A DNA stretch of 64,000 nucleotides, taken from Microbacteriaceae bacterium 3FA27C10 (lineage in GTDB: Bacteria; Actinomycetota; Actinomycetes; Actinomycetales; Microbacteriaceae). The translations under genes and the position numbers were made by a program. The notes beneath the pieces are model-generated. The model was not told the origin of the DNA and searched no databases. It saw only the letters and a list, made by a program, of their open reading frames with translations. Where the stretch lies: NCBI GenBank assembly GCA_005502775.1, contig SCNI01000001.1, forward strand, positions 62,001-126,000. Direction: 5' to 3'. This document shows, piece after piece, positions 28,096-36,772 of the stretch (the stretch's first letter is position 1; each line of letters opens with the position of its first letter).

Positions 28096-28124
28096 TTGAC
28101 GCGGCACTTGTTTTTTGCAAGTGT
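28096..28124 (+). promoter_or_regulatory. Promoter and candidate operator of VOC-HxlR
   Basis: TTGACG (28096-28101), a 17-nt spacer and AAGTGT (28119-28124) form a plausible promoter. The inverted repeat CACTTG/CAAGTG (28105-28110 and 28118-28123) overlaps spacer and -10, so a protein bound there would block transcription. The HxlR protein encoded just downstream is the obvious candidate. Confidence 0.5.
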
Positions 28125-28189
28125 TGAGGCATCCGAAAGACGGAGTTCATCCGGCGCCTCGCGACGGAGCCCACCAGAGGGAGTTCACG

Positions 28190-28630
28190 ATGACCACCAT
28201 GATGTTCGTCAACCTGCCGGTGACCGACCTGGAGCGTGCGAAGACGTTCTACACGGCCATCGGATTCACGATCAACGAGAAGTTCACCGACCACAACGCC
28301 TCGTGCGTCGTGGTCGAGCCCGACCACAGCGCGTTCATGCTCGTGACCCGCGACTACTTCCAGACCTTCAGCGCACGGCCGATCGGCGACCCGTCGAAGG
28401 ACGTCTCGGTGGCGACCTCGATCTTCGTCGACACGCGCGACGACGTCGACACGGCGGTGACCAACGGCCTCGCCGCCGGCGGCACCGAGGCGCAGGACGC
28501 GGCCGACTACGGCTTCATGTACCAGCGGCAGCTCACCGACCCCGACGGCAACATCATCGAGTTCGGCTGGATGGACCCGGTGGCCGCCGAGCAGGGCCCC
28601 GAGGCCTACACCGCCCAGCAGCAGGGCTGA
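28190..28630 (+). CDS. VOC family protein (glyoxalase-like)
   Basis: 146-aa vicinal-oxygen-chelate protein with one paired beta-alpha-beta module, starting MMFVNLPVTDLERAKTFY and ending TDPDGNIIEFGW, both typical. Members include glyoxalases and antibiotic-binding proteins; substrate unknown. AGGGAG lies 6 nt before the ATG. The HxlR regulator starts 16 nt after its stop, so the two form an operon. Confidence 0.87.
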   Translation: MTTMMFVNLPVTDLERAKTFYTAIGFTINEKFTDHNASCVVVEPDHSAFMLVTRDYFQTFSARPIGDPSKDVSVATSIFVDTRDDVDTAVTNGLAAGGTEAQDAADYGFMYQRQLTDPDGNIIEFGWMDPVAAEQGPEAYTAQQQG

Positions 28631-28646
28631 GCCGGGGCTCTCAGCG

Positions 28647-29303
28647 ATGGCGTCGCGCGACTACGGGCAGTACTCCGGCATCACCCGGGCCATGGAGCTC
28701 GTCGGTGAGCGCTGGGCCCTGCTGATCGTGCGCGACCTGCTCGTGGGGCCGCGCCGCTACGGCGAGCTCGCCGCGGAGCTCCCCCGCATCCCGTCGAACA
28801 TCCTGGCCGCCCGCCTCAAAGAGCTGCAGGCGGCCGGGGTGATCCGGCGGGCGCCGCGGTCGCGCGTGATCCTCTACGAGCTCACCCCGTACGGGCGGGA
28901 GCTCGAGCCCGTCGTGCTGGCTCTCGGCGCCTGGGGGTTCCGCGCGCTCGACGATCCGCGCGAGGAGCAGCTGATCTCCGCGGAGTCGATGACGATGGAT
29001 CTGCGGAGCGCCTTCCGGGCCTCGGTGGCGCGCGAGCTGCCCGCCACCGCCTACGAGGCCCGGTTCGGGGCTTCGGGCGGAACCGAGCTGCTCATCCGCG
29101 TCGACGGCTCCGAACTCGACGTGGCGAGCGGGGGCGGCCCGGGCGACGTGGCGTTCTCCATCGCGGGAGGCGCCGGCATCCGGCAGCTCATCACCGGCGA
29201 ACTGGATGCCGAACAAGCGATCGCCACGGGCGTGGTCGAGCTGCGCCACGGCGACAAGAGCCTGCTCGGCCGCTTCGCGGACACCTTCCACCTCGCGGCC
29301 TGA
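28647..29303 (+). CDS. HxlR family transcriptional regulator
   Basis: 218-aa protein. The N-terminal winged helix (about 8-95, with MELVGERWALLIVRDLLVG and the wing near RVILYELTPYG) is typical HxlR. The C-terminal 90 residues resemble an SCP2-like lipid-binding fold often fused to this type. It probably controls its own operon through the inverted repeat at 28105-28123 (inference). Confidence 0.87.
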   Translation: MASRDYGQYSGITRAMELVGERWALLIVRDLLVGPRRYGELAAELPRIPSNILAARLKELQAAGVIRRAPRSRVILYELTPYGRELEPVVLALGAWGFRALDDPREEQLISAESMTMDLRSAFRASVARELPATAYEARFGASGGTELLIRVDGSELDVASGGGPGDVAFSIAGGAGIRQLITGELDAEQAIATGVVELRHGDKSLLGRFADTFHLAA

Positions 29304-29328
29304 CCGCGCACACGCCGGCGAGCGCGCC

Positions 29329-29637
29329 TCAGAGCTCCTCGACGTCGGAGAACAGGATGCGCACTCCCCCGGTGGCGAGGCCGAAGATGTGCGGGAAGAG
29401 CGCGCCGGCCTCCTCGGTGGCGACGGCGGCGCTGGCCGCGTCGTAGTCGGAGAAGTAGAGGTCGATCTGACGGTAGGCGGGCGTCGGCGTGCCGTCCTCC
29501 TTCGGCCAGACCTTCGCCGACTCGATGCGCTGGAGGCCGGGGAGCGCCTTGGCGAGAGCCACCTGCTCGGGGTAGGCGGCTTCGAACACCGAGGGGTCGG
29601 CGGGGTTGTCGTAGATGACGGTGATCTTCGTGGGCAC
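29329..29637 (-). CDS. EthD/REDY domain protein
   Basis: 102-aa small dimeric ferredoxin-like-fold protein. Recognisable segments are VIYDNPADPSVFEAAY and the ending near GGVRILFSDVEEL. EthD proteins accompany degradative gene sets, but its own role is unknown. GTG start with AAAGG upstream. It lies 130 nt from the downstream end of the catabolic operon and reads the same way. Confidence 0.75.
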   Translation of the reverse strand: MPTKITVIYDNPADPSVFEAAYPEQVALAKALPGLQRIESAKVWPKEDGTPTPAYRQIDLYFSDYDAASAAVATEEAGALFPHIFGLATGGVRILFSDVEEL

Positions 29638-29770
29638 GGGCGCATCCTTTCGTCGAACCCGCCGGAGAGCGTGATCGGCGTCGGCGGCGGGCGAGTCGAT
29701 GACTCGATTGCGACGCTACGCCGACCACGCTCCCGATGGCACGGAACCCGGCGGATCGGGGTCCGTTCGT

Positions 29771-30922
29771 TCAGTGCTGGTGCGCCACGTAGGCCACCGG
29801 CTCCGGCAGCTTGGCCTCGGCGCGGATGCGGCGGGACAGCCGCTCGATCGACTTCAGCGCCGCCACCACGTCGACCGCCCGCACCGCGAAGGGCATGGCG
29901 TGGATGGTCTCACCGGGCACGGTGGCCAGCTCCGCCACCTGGGTGAGCTCAGGCGAATCCGCGGAGAGGCCGATCTCGGTGAGGGTCGTCGGCAGGCCCA
30001 CGCGGGTGGTGAACTCGATGAAGTCGCGGATGTCGGCGGTCGGCGCCCCTTCGAGCACGAGCTGCGTGATCGAGCCGATGTTCACCTTCTGCCCGTGCGC
30101 GAGGCCGTGGGTCTGCGGCGCGGCCGTGAGGCCGTTGTGGATGGCATGGGCCGCCGCGAGACCGCCTGACTCGAAGCCGAGGCCCGAGAGCAGGGTGTTC
30201 GCCTCGATGACCTTCTCCACCGAGGGGGTCACGACGTGGTCGCGCACCGCATCCAGCGCGGGCAGCGCGTTCTCCCAGAGCACGTCCCAGCTGAGCCGGG
30301 CGAGCGCGGTGCCGGTCTCGGTCGGCAGGCCACCCGCCATCGTGTTCGAGTTCGACCGCGAGGTGGCGCGCGCTTCGAGCCAGGTGGCGAGCGCATCGCC
30401 GACTCCCGCCGCCAGGAAGGCCGCCGGCGCGTTCGCGACGAGCTGCGAGTCGATCAGAACGAGGTCGGGGTTGCGCGGGAAGAAGCGGTACTCCTCGAAC
30501 GCGCCGTCCTCGGTGTAGATGACGGCGAGAGCGGAGGTGGGCGCATCCGTCGACGCGACCGAGGGCACGGTGACCCAGCGGATGCCCGCGAGGAACCCGG
30601 CCGACTTCACCGCGTCGATCGTGCTGCCGCCGCCCAGGGCGACCACGACATCCGCTCCGGCGTCGGCGATGACGGCCACGAGCCGGTCGATCTCGCCCGA
30701 GGTCGGGATGCCGTTGAACTTCTCGCGGCGCACCGGCAGGCCGGCGGCCGCCAGCGAGGCCTCGACGTCGTGGCCGACGAAGCCCCACACGACGTCGTCG
30801 GAGACCAGCAGCGGGGTGGAGCCGATCGGGGCGAGGTACTCCCCCAGCTTCGTGATGGCCCCGGGGCCCTGCACGTAGCGGCCGGGACTGATGACCGTGC
30901 GGATGGGGATGGTGGTGGGCAT
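29771..30922 (-). CDS. Iron-type alcohol dehydrogenase, glycerol dehydrogenase (GldA) group
   Basis: 383-aa NAD-dependent dehydrogenase. The NAD loop GGGSTIDAVK is near residue 96. The metal ligands fit GldA: the Asp in GVGDALATWLE and His in AAHAIHNGL and HGLAHGQKV. AGGAG precedes the ATG. It is the last gene of a four-gene operon with a zinc alcohol dehydrogenase, DUF59 and amidohydrolase. The substrate may be a small alcohol or polyol from that pathway; glycerol itself is not proven. Confidence 0.85.
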   Translation of the reverse strand: MPTTIPIRTVISPGRYVQGPGAITKLGEYLAPIGSTPLLVSDDVVWGFVGHDVEASLAAAGLPVRREKFNGIPTSGEIDRLVAVIADAGADVVVALGGGSTIDAVKSAGFLAGIRWVTVPSVASTDAPTSALAVIYTEDGAFEEYRFFPRNPDLVLIDSQLVANAPAAFLAAGVGDALATWLEARATSRSNSNTMAGGLPTETGTALARLSWDVLWENALPALDAVRDHVVTPSVEKVIEANTLLSGLGFESGGLAAAHAIHNGLTAAPQTHGLAHGQKVNIGSITQLVLEGAPTADIRDFIEFTTRVGLPTTLTEIGLSADSPELTQVAELATVPGETIHAMPFAVRAVDVVAALKSIERLSRRIRAEAKLPEPVAYVAHQH

Positions 30923-30984
30923 TGCTGACTCCTGACGTCGTTGTCGGATGGATGGGGGTTGAGGAAAGAAGGAAGGCGAGGGGC

Positions 30985-32025
30985 TTACGGGACGAGGATG
31001 GCGCGGCCGCGCACGCGGCCGGCATCCAGGTCGTCGATGGCCTGCTGGAAGTCGTCGAGCGCGTACGTCACCGTGTGCAGTTTCACCAGGCCGCGCGCCG
31101 CCAGCACCATCAGCTCGGTGAGGTCGTCGTAGCTGCCCACCAGATTGCCGATGATGTTGATCTCGTTCGAGATGATGTCGATCGTCGGGATGTCGATGTT
31201 CTCGCCGTAGCCCACGACGAAGAAATCGCCGGCCTGGCGCAGCATCTGCACGCCCTCGGAGGTCGAGCCGCCCTCGCCCACGAAGTCGACCACGACCTCG
31301 GCGCCGTAGCCGTCGGTCAGCTCGAGCACACGGGTGACGTGGGAGCCGTCGGCGGCGGCCACGACCGTGTGGTCGGCCCCGAGCGACGCCGCGAGCTCCA
31401 GCGCCGCCGGGTTGCGGTCGACCACGATCAGCTCCGACGCCGTGAGCGCCTTCAGCACCTGGATGCCGATGTGCCCGAGACCACCCGCGCCGATGATCAC
31501 GCAGCGGTCGGCCGGCCGGAGCTTGCGTGCCGCCTTCGCCGCCGCGTGGTAGGCGGTGAGGCCCGCATCCGCCAGCGCCGCGACCTCCGCCGGCTCGAGC
31601 GAGTCGGCGATCCGGACGACGCTTCGCGCACTCGTCTTGAGGAACTCGGCGTACCCGCCGTGCGTGTCGATGCCGGGGAACTCGCTCTGCGTGCAGTGCA
31701 CGTCGTCGCCCAGCCGGCACGCCCGGCACAGTCCGCAGGTGATGAGCGGATGCACGATCACCTTGTCGCCGACGGCCACGTTCGTGACGGCGCTGCCGAT
31801 CGCCTCCACCCAGCCGGCGTTCTCGTGCCCGATCGTGTACGGCAGGGCGACGCCCGACTTCTGCTCCCACTGCCCTTCCAGGATGTGCAGATCGGTGCGG
31901 CACACGCCGGCGCCGCCGATGCGCACGATCACGTCGAACGGTCCGCTCACCTCGGGCTTCGGGACCTCGGTCAACTGCAGGTCCTGGTGGTAGCCGACCA
32001 CCTGCACGGCTCTCATGGTGCTCAT
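30985..32025 (-). CDS. Zinc-dependent alcohol dehydrogenase (propane-locus type)
   Basis: 346-aa MDR-family enzyme. The catalytic zinc ligands are in GVCRTDLH and GHENAG, and the structural zinc loop is CGLCRACRLGDDVHC. The NAD loop is GAGGLGHIG. The opening VVGYHQDLQL closely recalls the alcohol dehydrogenase of actinobacterial propane monooxygenase clusters (from memory). It overlaps the DUF59 gene by 4 nt (ATGA), with GAAGGAG inside that gene. It probably oxidises a short alcohol to a ketone or aldehyde. Confidence 0.9.
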   Translation of the reverse strand: MSTMRAVQVVGYHQDLQLTEVPKPEVSGPFDVIVRIGGAGVCRTDLHILEGQWEQKSGVALPYTIGHENAGWVEAIGSAVTNVAVGDKVIVHPLITCGLCRACRLGDDVHCTQSEFPGIDTHGGYAEFLKTSARSVVRIADSLEPAEVAALADAGLTAYHAAAKAARKLRPADRCVIIGAGGLGHIGIQVLKALTASELIVVDRNPAALELAASLGADHTVVAAADGSHVTRVLELTDGYGAEVVVDFVGEGGSTSEGVQMLRQAGDFFVVGYGENIDIPTIDIISNEINIIGNLVGSYDDLTELMVLAARGLVKLHTVTYALDDFQQAIDDLDAGRVRGRAILVP

Positions 32026-32840
32026 GCGACGCTCCTTCGCGTGGTTCTGATGAGGGAGGAAACGGGAAAGAAGTTCTCCTCGGCCCGAGGCACCTGGTCG
32101 GCCTCCGAACCGGGGTAGCGGGTGGCGAGCAGGCCACGGCAGAAGTGCGCGTTGCCGTCGATCGAGATACGGGTCGACCGCGCTCGGCGCAGGGCCAGAG
32201 CGGCGGATGCGGCGGGGTACGGCGCTCCGCGGTCGTCGACGAGCACGGGGTCGTGGTCGTCGACGCTCAGCCCGAGTGTTGCGCGCCGCCGGAGCAGCGC
32301 CTCCTTGGCGGCGTCGTCGGGCAGATCGCCGAGCACCACGGATGCGACATCCTGCTCCTGGATGTCGGCCCGGGCCCGCAGCAACGCCGTCAGCGCCCGC
32401 TCCATCGCGGCGGTGTGCGCCTTGCGCTGGAAGGTGGCGCGCAGCTCGTCGAGATCGCTCTCGGCCTCGTGCCTGAAGGTGCCGAGGTAGCCGGCGTCGG
32501 CCGCGAGGCCGCCGTTGATGATGGCGGAGTCGTGGTGGTCGTCGAGCTCGACCACGACGTGGCCGGCCTCGGGCAGCGCCGTGAGCACGTCCTTCGCGTC
32601 CGACGCCATGAGATAGGCGAAGTTCGGCGCGCAGAACGAGGTGGGCAGGCGCAGGTGCACCTCGAGACCGTCGTCGGTGAACCGCACCGAGCGCACGAAG
32701 CCGAGGTCGGTGATGGGCTCGTCGAGCTCGGGGTCGATCACCGCGTCGAGCGCCCGCAGCACGGACTCCTCGGTGAGGGCGAGGAGCGGGGGCGCCTCGC
32801 CCGGCACCGCGCGCGGGGCGAATGCCGTTCGGGGGCTCAT
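32022..32840 (-). CDS. DUF59/PaaD-like metal-sulfur assembly protein
   Basis: 272-aa protein. The N-terminal DUF59 (MIP18) domain covers about 25-110, with the usual DPELDEPITDLGFV and the conserved Cys in LPTSFCAPNF. The C-terminal half is specific to the version found in propane monooxygenase loci. Such proteins are thought to help insert iron or Fe-S into the partner oxygenase. Its ATG overlaps the amidohydrolase stop as TGATG and its own stop overlaps the dehydrogenase start, so all three are coupled. Confidence 0.82.
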   Translation of the reverse strand: MSPRTAFAPRAVPGEAPPLLALTEESVLRALDAVIDPELDEPITDLGFVRSVRFTDDGLEVHLRLPTSFCAPNFAYLMASDAKDVLTALPEAGHVVVELDDHHDSAIINGGLAADAGYLGTFRHEAESDLDELRATFQRKAHTAAMERALTALLRARADIQEQDVASVVLGDLPDDAAKEALLRRRATLGLSVDDHDPVLVDDRGAPYPAASAALALRRARSTRISIDGNAHFCRGLLATRYPGSEADQVPRAEENFFPVSSLIRTTRRSVA

Positions 32841-33883
32841 CAGACCGCCGCCAGGTCTGCCCGCTCGGGCTCGCGCGGTCCGGTCTCCGTCTCGTTCGCA
32901 TCCGGGAGCTGCAGCTCCGCCGGCACCGGGATGTCGTACATCTTCGCGGCGTTGAGACCGAGGATCTTGCGCTTCTGGTCCATCGTGATGGGCGCGTACT
33001 CGGTCATGTCCTCGGGGATCTGGAAGTCCACGAAGGCCTCGATCAGCCACTTCGGGGTCCACAGCGCATAGTCGCTCGAGAACTGGATGCGGTCCTCGCC
33101 GATCCAGTAGATGAGCTCGCCGATGATCTGCGCGAAGTAGCGCGGCCGGGTGTGGATGAAGGGCATCGCCACCGCGAGGCCGCCGTGCACGTTGGGCTCC
33201 TGCGTGGCGATCCAGCAGAAGTCCTCGAGCCGGGGCAGACCGACGTGCTCGACCACGAAGTTCAGGTCGGTGAAGTCGGTGGCCACGTGGTCGATGTCGG
33301 CCACGTCGAAGGCGTCGCGGTCGAGCGGGCGGATGGTGGGGCCCTTGTGCACGTGGATGTTCGTGATGCCCAGCTCCCGGCAGAGCTCGAAGTAGCGGTA
33401 GGCCCAGGGATCGTCGAGCTTCCAGCCGCGGGACTCGCCGTGCCACTCCGCGGTGTACAGCTTCACGCCCTTGAGGTTGAAGCGCTCCGCATCCGCGCGC
33501 AGTTGATCCAGACCCGCCTCGCCGTAGCGCGGGTCGAAGTTGTGGTTGTAGGTGAGCTTGTCGGGGTGCGCCTGGGTCAGCGCCCACGCCTCCTCCGTCT
33601 GGCCGAAGCCGTTCTTGTAGAACTCGGTGAGCGCGGCGGGCTGGAAGATGGCGTGGTCGACGATGTCGTCGGCGAAGACGTCGCGCATGAAGCGCTCGCC
33701 GCCCTGGTAGAGGTACTCCTCGTAGGGCCACTTCTGCTCGGCCGGCGAGAGGTTGGCGTGGTAGTCGTAGAAGCAGTCGATGAACTGCTTGCCGTGGATG
33801 TTGCGCTGGTTCTCGGGCCGCGCATCCCACAACGCCACGTGGGCGTCGACGATGAAGAACTTCTCGCCGTCTTTGGTGTACAT
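32840..33883 (-). CDS. Amidohydrolase family protein of the propane-monooxygenase-locus type
   Basis: 347-aa TIM-barrel protein (amidohydrolase-2). Segments GKQFIDCFYDYH, HVHKGPTIRPLDRDAFDV, FVVEHVGLPRLEDF and SSDYALW are near-identical in style to the amidohydrolase beside mimABCD in Mycobacterium (from memory). The first metal motif reads H15-V-A17 rather than the usual H-x-H, so one ligand is missing. AAAGGAG precedes the ATG. It is first in the operon and divergent from the activator. Function is unproven; homologs are needed for oxygenase maturation. Confidence 0.85.
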   Translation of the reverse strand: MYTKDGEKFFIVDAHVALWDARPENQRNIHGKQFIDCFYDYHANLSPAEQKWPYEEYLYQGGERFMRDVFADDIVDHAIFQPAALTEFYKNGFGQTEEAWALTQAHPDKLTYNHNFDPRYGEAGLDQLRADAERFNLKGVKLYTAEWHGESRGWKLDDPWAYRYFELCRELGITNIHVHKGPTIRPLDRDAFDVADIDHVATDFTDLNFVVEHVGLPRLEDFCWIATQEPNVHGGLAVAMPFIHTRPRYFAQIIGELIYWIGEDRIQFSSDYALWTPKWLIEAFVDFQIPEDMTEYAPITMDQKRKILGLNAAKMYDIPVPAELQLPDANETETGPREPERADLAAV

Positions 33884-33928
33884 GTCTGCTCCTTTGCTGC
33901 ATGCGGGGGATCTGCATCCCTGTCGACG

Positions 33929-33934
33929 ACGTTA
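33929..33934 (-). promoter_or_regulatory. -10 box of the amidohydrolase operon
   Basis: TAACGT on the minus strand lies about 45 nt before the ATG. The palindrome at 33967-33981 is about 33 nt upstream of it, a suitable place for an activator. Confidence 0.4.
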
Positions 33935-33966
33935 GGCGGGCGCCGGGAGGTCGAGCCCGGCCTCCG

Positions 33967-33981
33967 GTCTCAATCTGAGAC
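33967..33981. promoter_or_regulatory. Candidate activator site between operon and regulator
   Basis: GTCTCA-ATC-TGAGAC is a perfect 6+6 palindrome midway between the two divergent promoters (TAACGT at 33929, TAGACT at 34013-34018). A Fis-type activator dimer bound here could drive both sides. Confidence 0.5.
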
Positions 33982-34047
33982 GGGGGCAGGAGACACCGCG
34001 GAGCGGCCGACCTAGACTGACTGCGACGGACGACTGCAAAGGTGCTG

Positions 34048-35589
34048 ATGGACGATCACGCTCTCCCCTCCCGCGCCCAGGTGCACACGGCGCCGATGGC
34101 GGCCATCCCGGCGCGCCTGCTGGCCTCCTGGCAGCGCAGCGAAGATTACGGGGTGCCGCTCGACGAGGTGCAGCCCGTCTTCACCGGCACCTACGACGAC
34201 GAGTCGCTCTTCTCCGAGTGCGGGCGCGAGGTGCTCGCCGAGCTGCACAGCACCCTGGCCTCCGAGCCGGTCGGACTGATGCTGACCGACGCCGACGGCC
34301 TCGTGCTCAACCGGCTGAGCGGCGACCACCAGCTGCTGCAGGCCCTCGACCAGGTGCATCTGGCACCCGGCTTCTCCTACTCGGAGCGGGCCGCCGGCAC
34401 CAACGGGCTCGGTCTGGCGCTCGCCGACCGGGTGCCCACTCTCGTGCGGGCCGACGACCACTACGCGCGCAGCCTCTGCGGCTACACCTGCGCGGCGGCC
34501 CCCATCTTCGACCCCGTGACCGGGCGGCTGGAAGGTGCGGTGAACTTCACCACCTGGTCGGATGCACGCTCCGAGCTGCTGCTCGCCCTCGCGCAGACGG
34601 CGGCGAACTCCACCGCGAACCTGATGCTGGCGCGCTCGCACGGGCACCGTCCGCGGCGAACCGCGCGCGGACAGGTCTTCCGCATCGAACCGCTGCGCCA
34701 CGCGCCGGAGACCGAGCTCGAGCTCTCCGGAGCCTGGACGGATGCGGTGGCTCGCGCCGTCGAGGCGCTCCGGGACGGCCGGATCGTGGCCGCCGTCGGT
34801 GAGCGGGGCTCCGGGCGTGCGACCCTCCTCGCCCAAGCGGAGCGTCAGGTGGGTCCGCGCGACCGGCTGCTCGCCGTGCACGCGCCCGAACCGCACGACG
34901 TCGAGTCCTGGCTGTCGTTCTGGACGCCCGAGCTCGCGCACCCGCAGACCGGGTTCGTGATCTGCGACACCGACCAGCTGCCCGTGGCGGCGGCGGAGCG
35001 GCTCCGCGAGCTGCTCATCTCCTCTCGCCGTCGGGCGGATTCGCCGGGCGGGGCCTCCGGCGGCGCCCCAGCGCAGGCCGGCAGCGCGGGCGCGAGCGGC
35101 GCCGCGACGAGGGGCGCCACGACCTCGGGCTCGTACGCGATGTCCGCGGAGCGCTTCGACAGCATCCCCGCTCCGCTGGCCTCGCTGGTCGACACCGTGA
35201 TCCAGGTGCCGCCCCTGCGCGAGCGGGTGGCCGACATCCTGCCGCTCGCCGACCGTCTCGCCCTCCGGGCGCGGGGCCGACGGGTCGACATCACCCCGGC
35301 CGCGGCGCGAGCGCTCATCGACTACGCCTGGCCGGGGAACGTGGCCGAGCTCGCGAGCGTGATGAAGGAGGCCGCCGTGCGCACCGATGCGATCGAGGCC
35401 CGGCACCTGCCGCCCGAGCTGCTCTCGCGGGCCGAGCACCTGCCGCGCATCAAGGCGTTCGAGCGCGACGAGATGGTGCGGGTGCTCACCCGCCCGGGCA
35501 TCGCGGTCGAGGACGCCGCAGCCGAGCTGGGGATGAGCCGCGCCACCGTCTACCGCAAGCTCGCGCTGTACGGCATCCGGCTGCCCTGA
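34048..35589 (+). CDS. GAF/Fis-type transcriptional activator (MimR/AcoR-like)
   Basis: 513-aa regulator in three parts: GAF-type sensor (about 55-195), a worn AAA+ region (about 230-440) and a C-terminal Fis-type helix-turn-helix ending in MSRATVYRKLALYGIRLP. The AAA+ part lacks the GAFTGA loop and has a weak Walker A (GERGSGRATLL), as expected where sigma-54 is absent. I chose the ATG at 34048 with AAAGG 5 nt upstream over a GTG at 34042. Divergent to the catabolic operon, it is the likely activator, as MimR is for propane monooxygenase. Confidence 0.87.
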   Translation: MDDHALPSRAQVHTAPMAAIPARLLASWQRSEDYGVPLDEVQPVFTGTYDDESLFSECGREVLAELHSTLASEPVGLMLTDADGLVLNRLSGDHQLLQALDQVHLAPGFSYSERAAGTNGLGLALADRVPTLVRADDHYARSLCGYTCAAAPIFDPVTGRLEGAVNFTTWSDARSELLLALAQTAANSTANLMLARSHGHRPRRTARGQVFRIEPLRHAPETELELSGAWTDAVARAVEALRDGRIVAAVGERGSGRATLLAQAERQVGPRDRLLAVHAPEPHDVESWLSFWTPELAHPQTGFVICDTDQLPVAAAERLRELLISSRRRADSPGGASGGAPAQAGSAGASGAATRGATTSGSYAMSAERFDSIPAPLASLVDTVIQVPPLRERVADILPLADRLALRARGRRVDITPAAARALIDYAWPGNVAELASVMKEAAVRTDAIEARHLPPELLSRAEHLPRIKAFERDEMVRVLTRPGIAVEDAAAELGMSRATVYRKLALYGIRLP

Positions 35590-35615
35590 GGCGCTTCGGA
35601 ACCCGCGGCGGGAGG

Positions 35616-36653
35616 CTAGCGCCAGCCGAGCGCCGGGGCGACCTCGGTGAGGATCGACTCGAGCACGTGCGCGTTGTAGGCCACGCCGAGCTGGTTCGGC
35701 ACCGTCAGCAGCAGGGTGTCGGCCTCGGCGATGGCCTCGTCCTCGGCGAGCTGCTCCACCAGGCGCTCCGGCTCGGCCGCGTAGCTGCGGCCGAAGATGG
35801 CGCGCAGGTTGGCGTCGATCTGGCCGATCTGGTCCTGGCTGTCGCCATCGTGGCCGAAGTAGGCGCGGTCCTGGTCGTTCGTGATCGCGAAGATGCTGCG
35901 GCTCACCGAGACGCGCGGCTCGAAGTCGTGGCCGGCATCCTTCCACGCCTCGCGGAACTCCCGGATCTGCTTCGCCTGCTGCACGTGGAACGGCTCGCCG
36001 GTCTCGTCGGCCTTGAGGGTCGACGACTGCAGGTTCATGCCGAGCTCGGCTGCCCAGCGGGCGGTCGCGTTCGAGGCGGCGCCCCACCAGATGCGTTCGC
36101 GCAGACCCTCCGAGTGCGGCTCGATGCGCAGCAATCCGGGCGGGTTCGGGAACATCGGGCGCGGGTTCGGCTGGGCGAAGCCCTCGCCCTTCAGCACCTG
36201 TAGGAAGACCTCCGTGTGCTGACGGGCCATGTCGGCGTCGTCCTCCCCGTCGGCGGGCTGATAGCCGAAGTAGCGCCAGCCCTCGATCACCTGTTCGGGT
36301 GATCCGCGGCTGATGCCGAGCTGCAGTCTGCCGCCGGAGATGAGGTCGGCCGCGCCCGCATCCTCCGCCATGTAGAGGGGGTTCTCGTAGCGCATGTCGA
36401 TGACGCCGGTGCCGATCTCGATGGTCTTCGTGCGCGCGCCCACGGCGGCGAGCAGCGGGAACGGCGAGCCGAGCTGGCGGGCGAAGTGATGCACCCGGAA
36501 GTACGCGCCGTCGGCTCCCAGCTCCTCGGCGGCGACGGCGAGGTCGATCGACTGGAGCAGGGTGTCGGCTGCGGTGCGGGTCTTCGACTGCGGCGACGGC
36601 GTCCAGTGCCCGAAGGAGAGGAAGCCGATGCTCTTGCGATTCGTTGCGGTCAC
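35616..36653 (-). CDS. Luciferase-like (LLM class) flavin-dependent oxidoreductase
   Basis: 345-aa TIM-barrel protein of the F420/FMN monooxygenase superfamily. Typical pieces are the start IGFLSFGHWTP, the barrel segment IEIGTGVIDMRYENPLYMAEDAG and GRLQLGISRGSPEQ. Substrate unknown. The start is a GTG without a clear ribosome site, and the upstream 40 nt give no convincing box, so the start is the weak point. It is convergent with the activator gene and may or may not share the pathway. Confidence 0.85.
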   Translation of the reverse strand: MTATNRKSIGFLSFGHWTPSPQSKTRTAADTLLQSIDLAVAAEELGADGAYFRVHHFARQLGSPFPLLAAVGARTKTIEIGTGVIDMRYENPLYMAEDAGAADLISGGRLQLGISRGSPEQVIEGWRYFGYQPADGEDDADMARQHTEVFLQVLKGEGFAQPNPRPMFPNPPGLLRIEPHSEGLRERIWWGAASNATARWAAELGMNLQSSTLKADETGEPFHVQQAKQIREFREAWKDAGHDFEPRVSVSRSIFAITNDQDRAYFGHDGDSQDQIGQIDANLRAIFGRSYAAEPERLVEQLAEDEAIAEADTLLLTVPNQLGVAYNAHVLESILTEVAPALGWR

Positions 36654-36726
36654 GTGCGGTGCAACGCCGGGCGGGGCGGGGGCATTCCCGGGGTGTCCGT
36701 CCGCGTCCGCAGCGCGCGGGAGTCGC

Positions 36727-36732
36727 TAGGCT
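36727..36732 (+). promoter_or_regulatory. -10 box of the RlaP-like gene
   Basis: TAGGCT lies about 40 nt before the chosen ATG at 36773, leaving room for the GAAAGG ribosome site. Confidence 0.4.
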
Positions 36733-36772
36733 GACCCTCCACGGTCTCGTGGTCATGAAAGGCTCGGACGCG

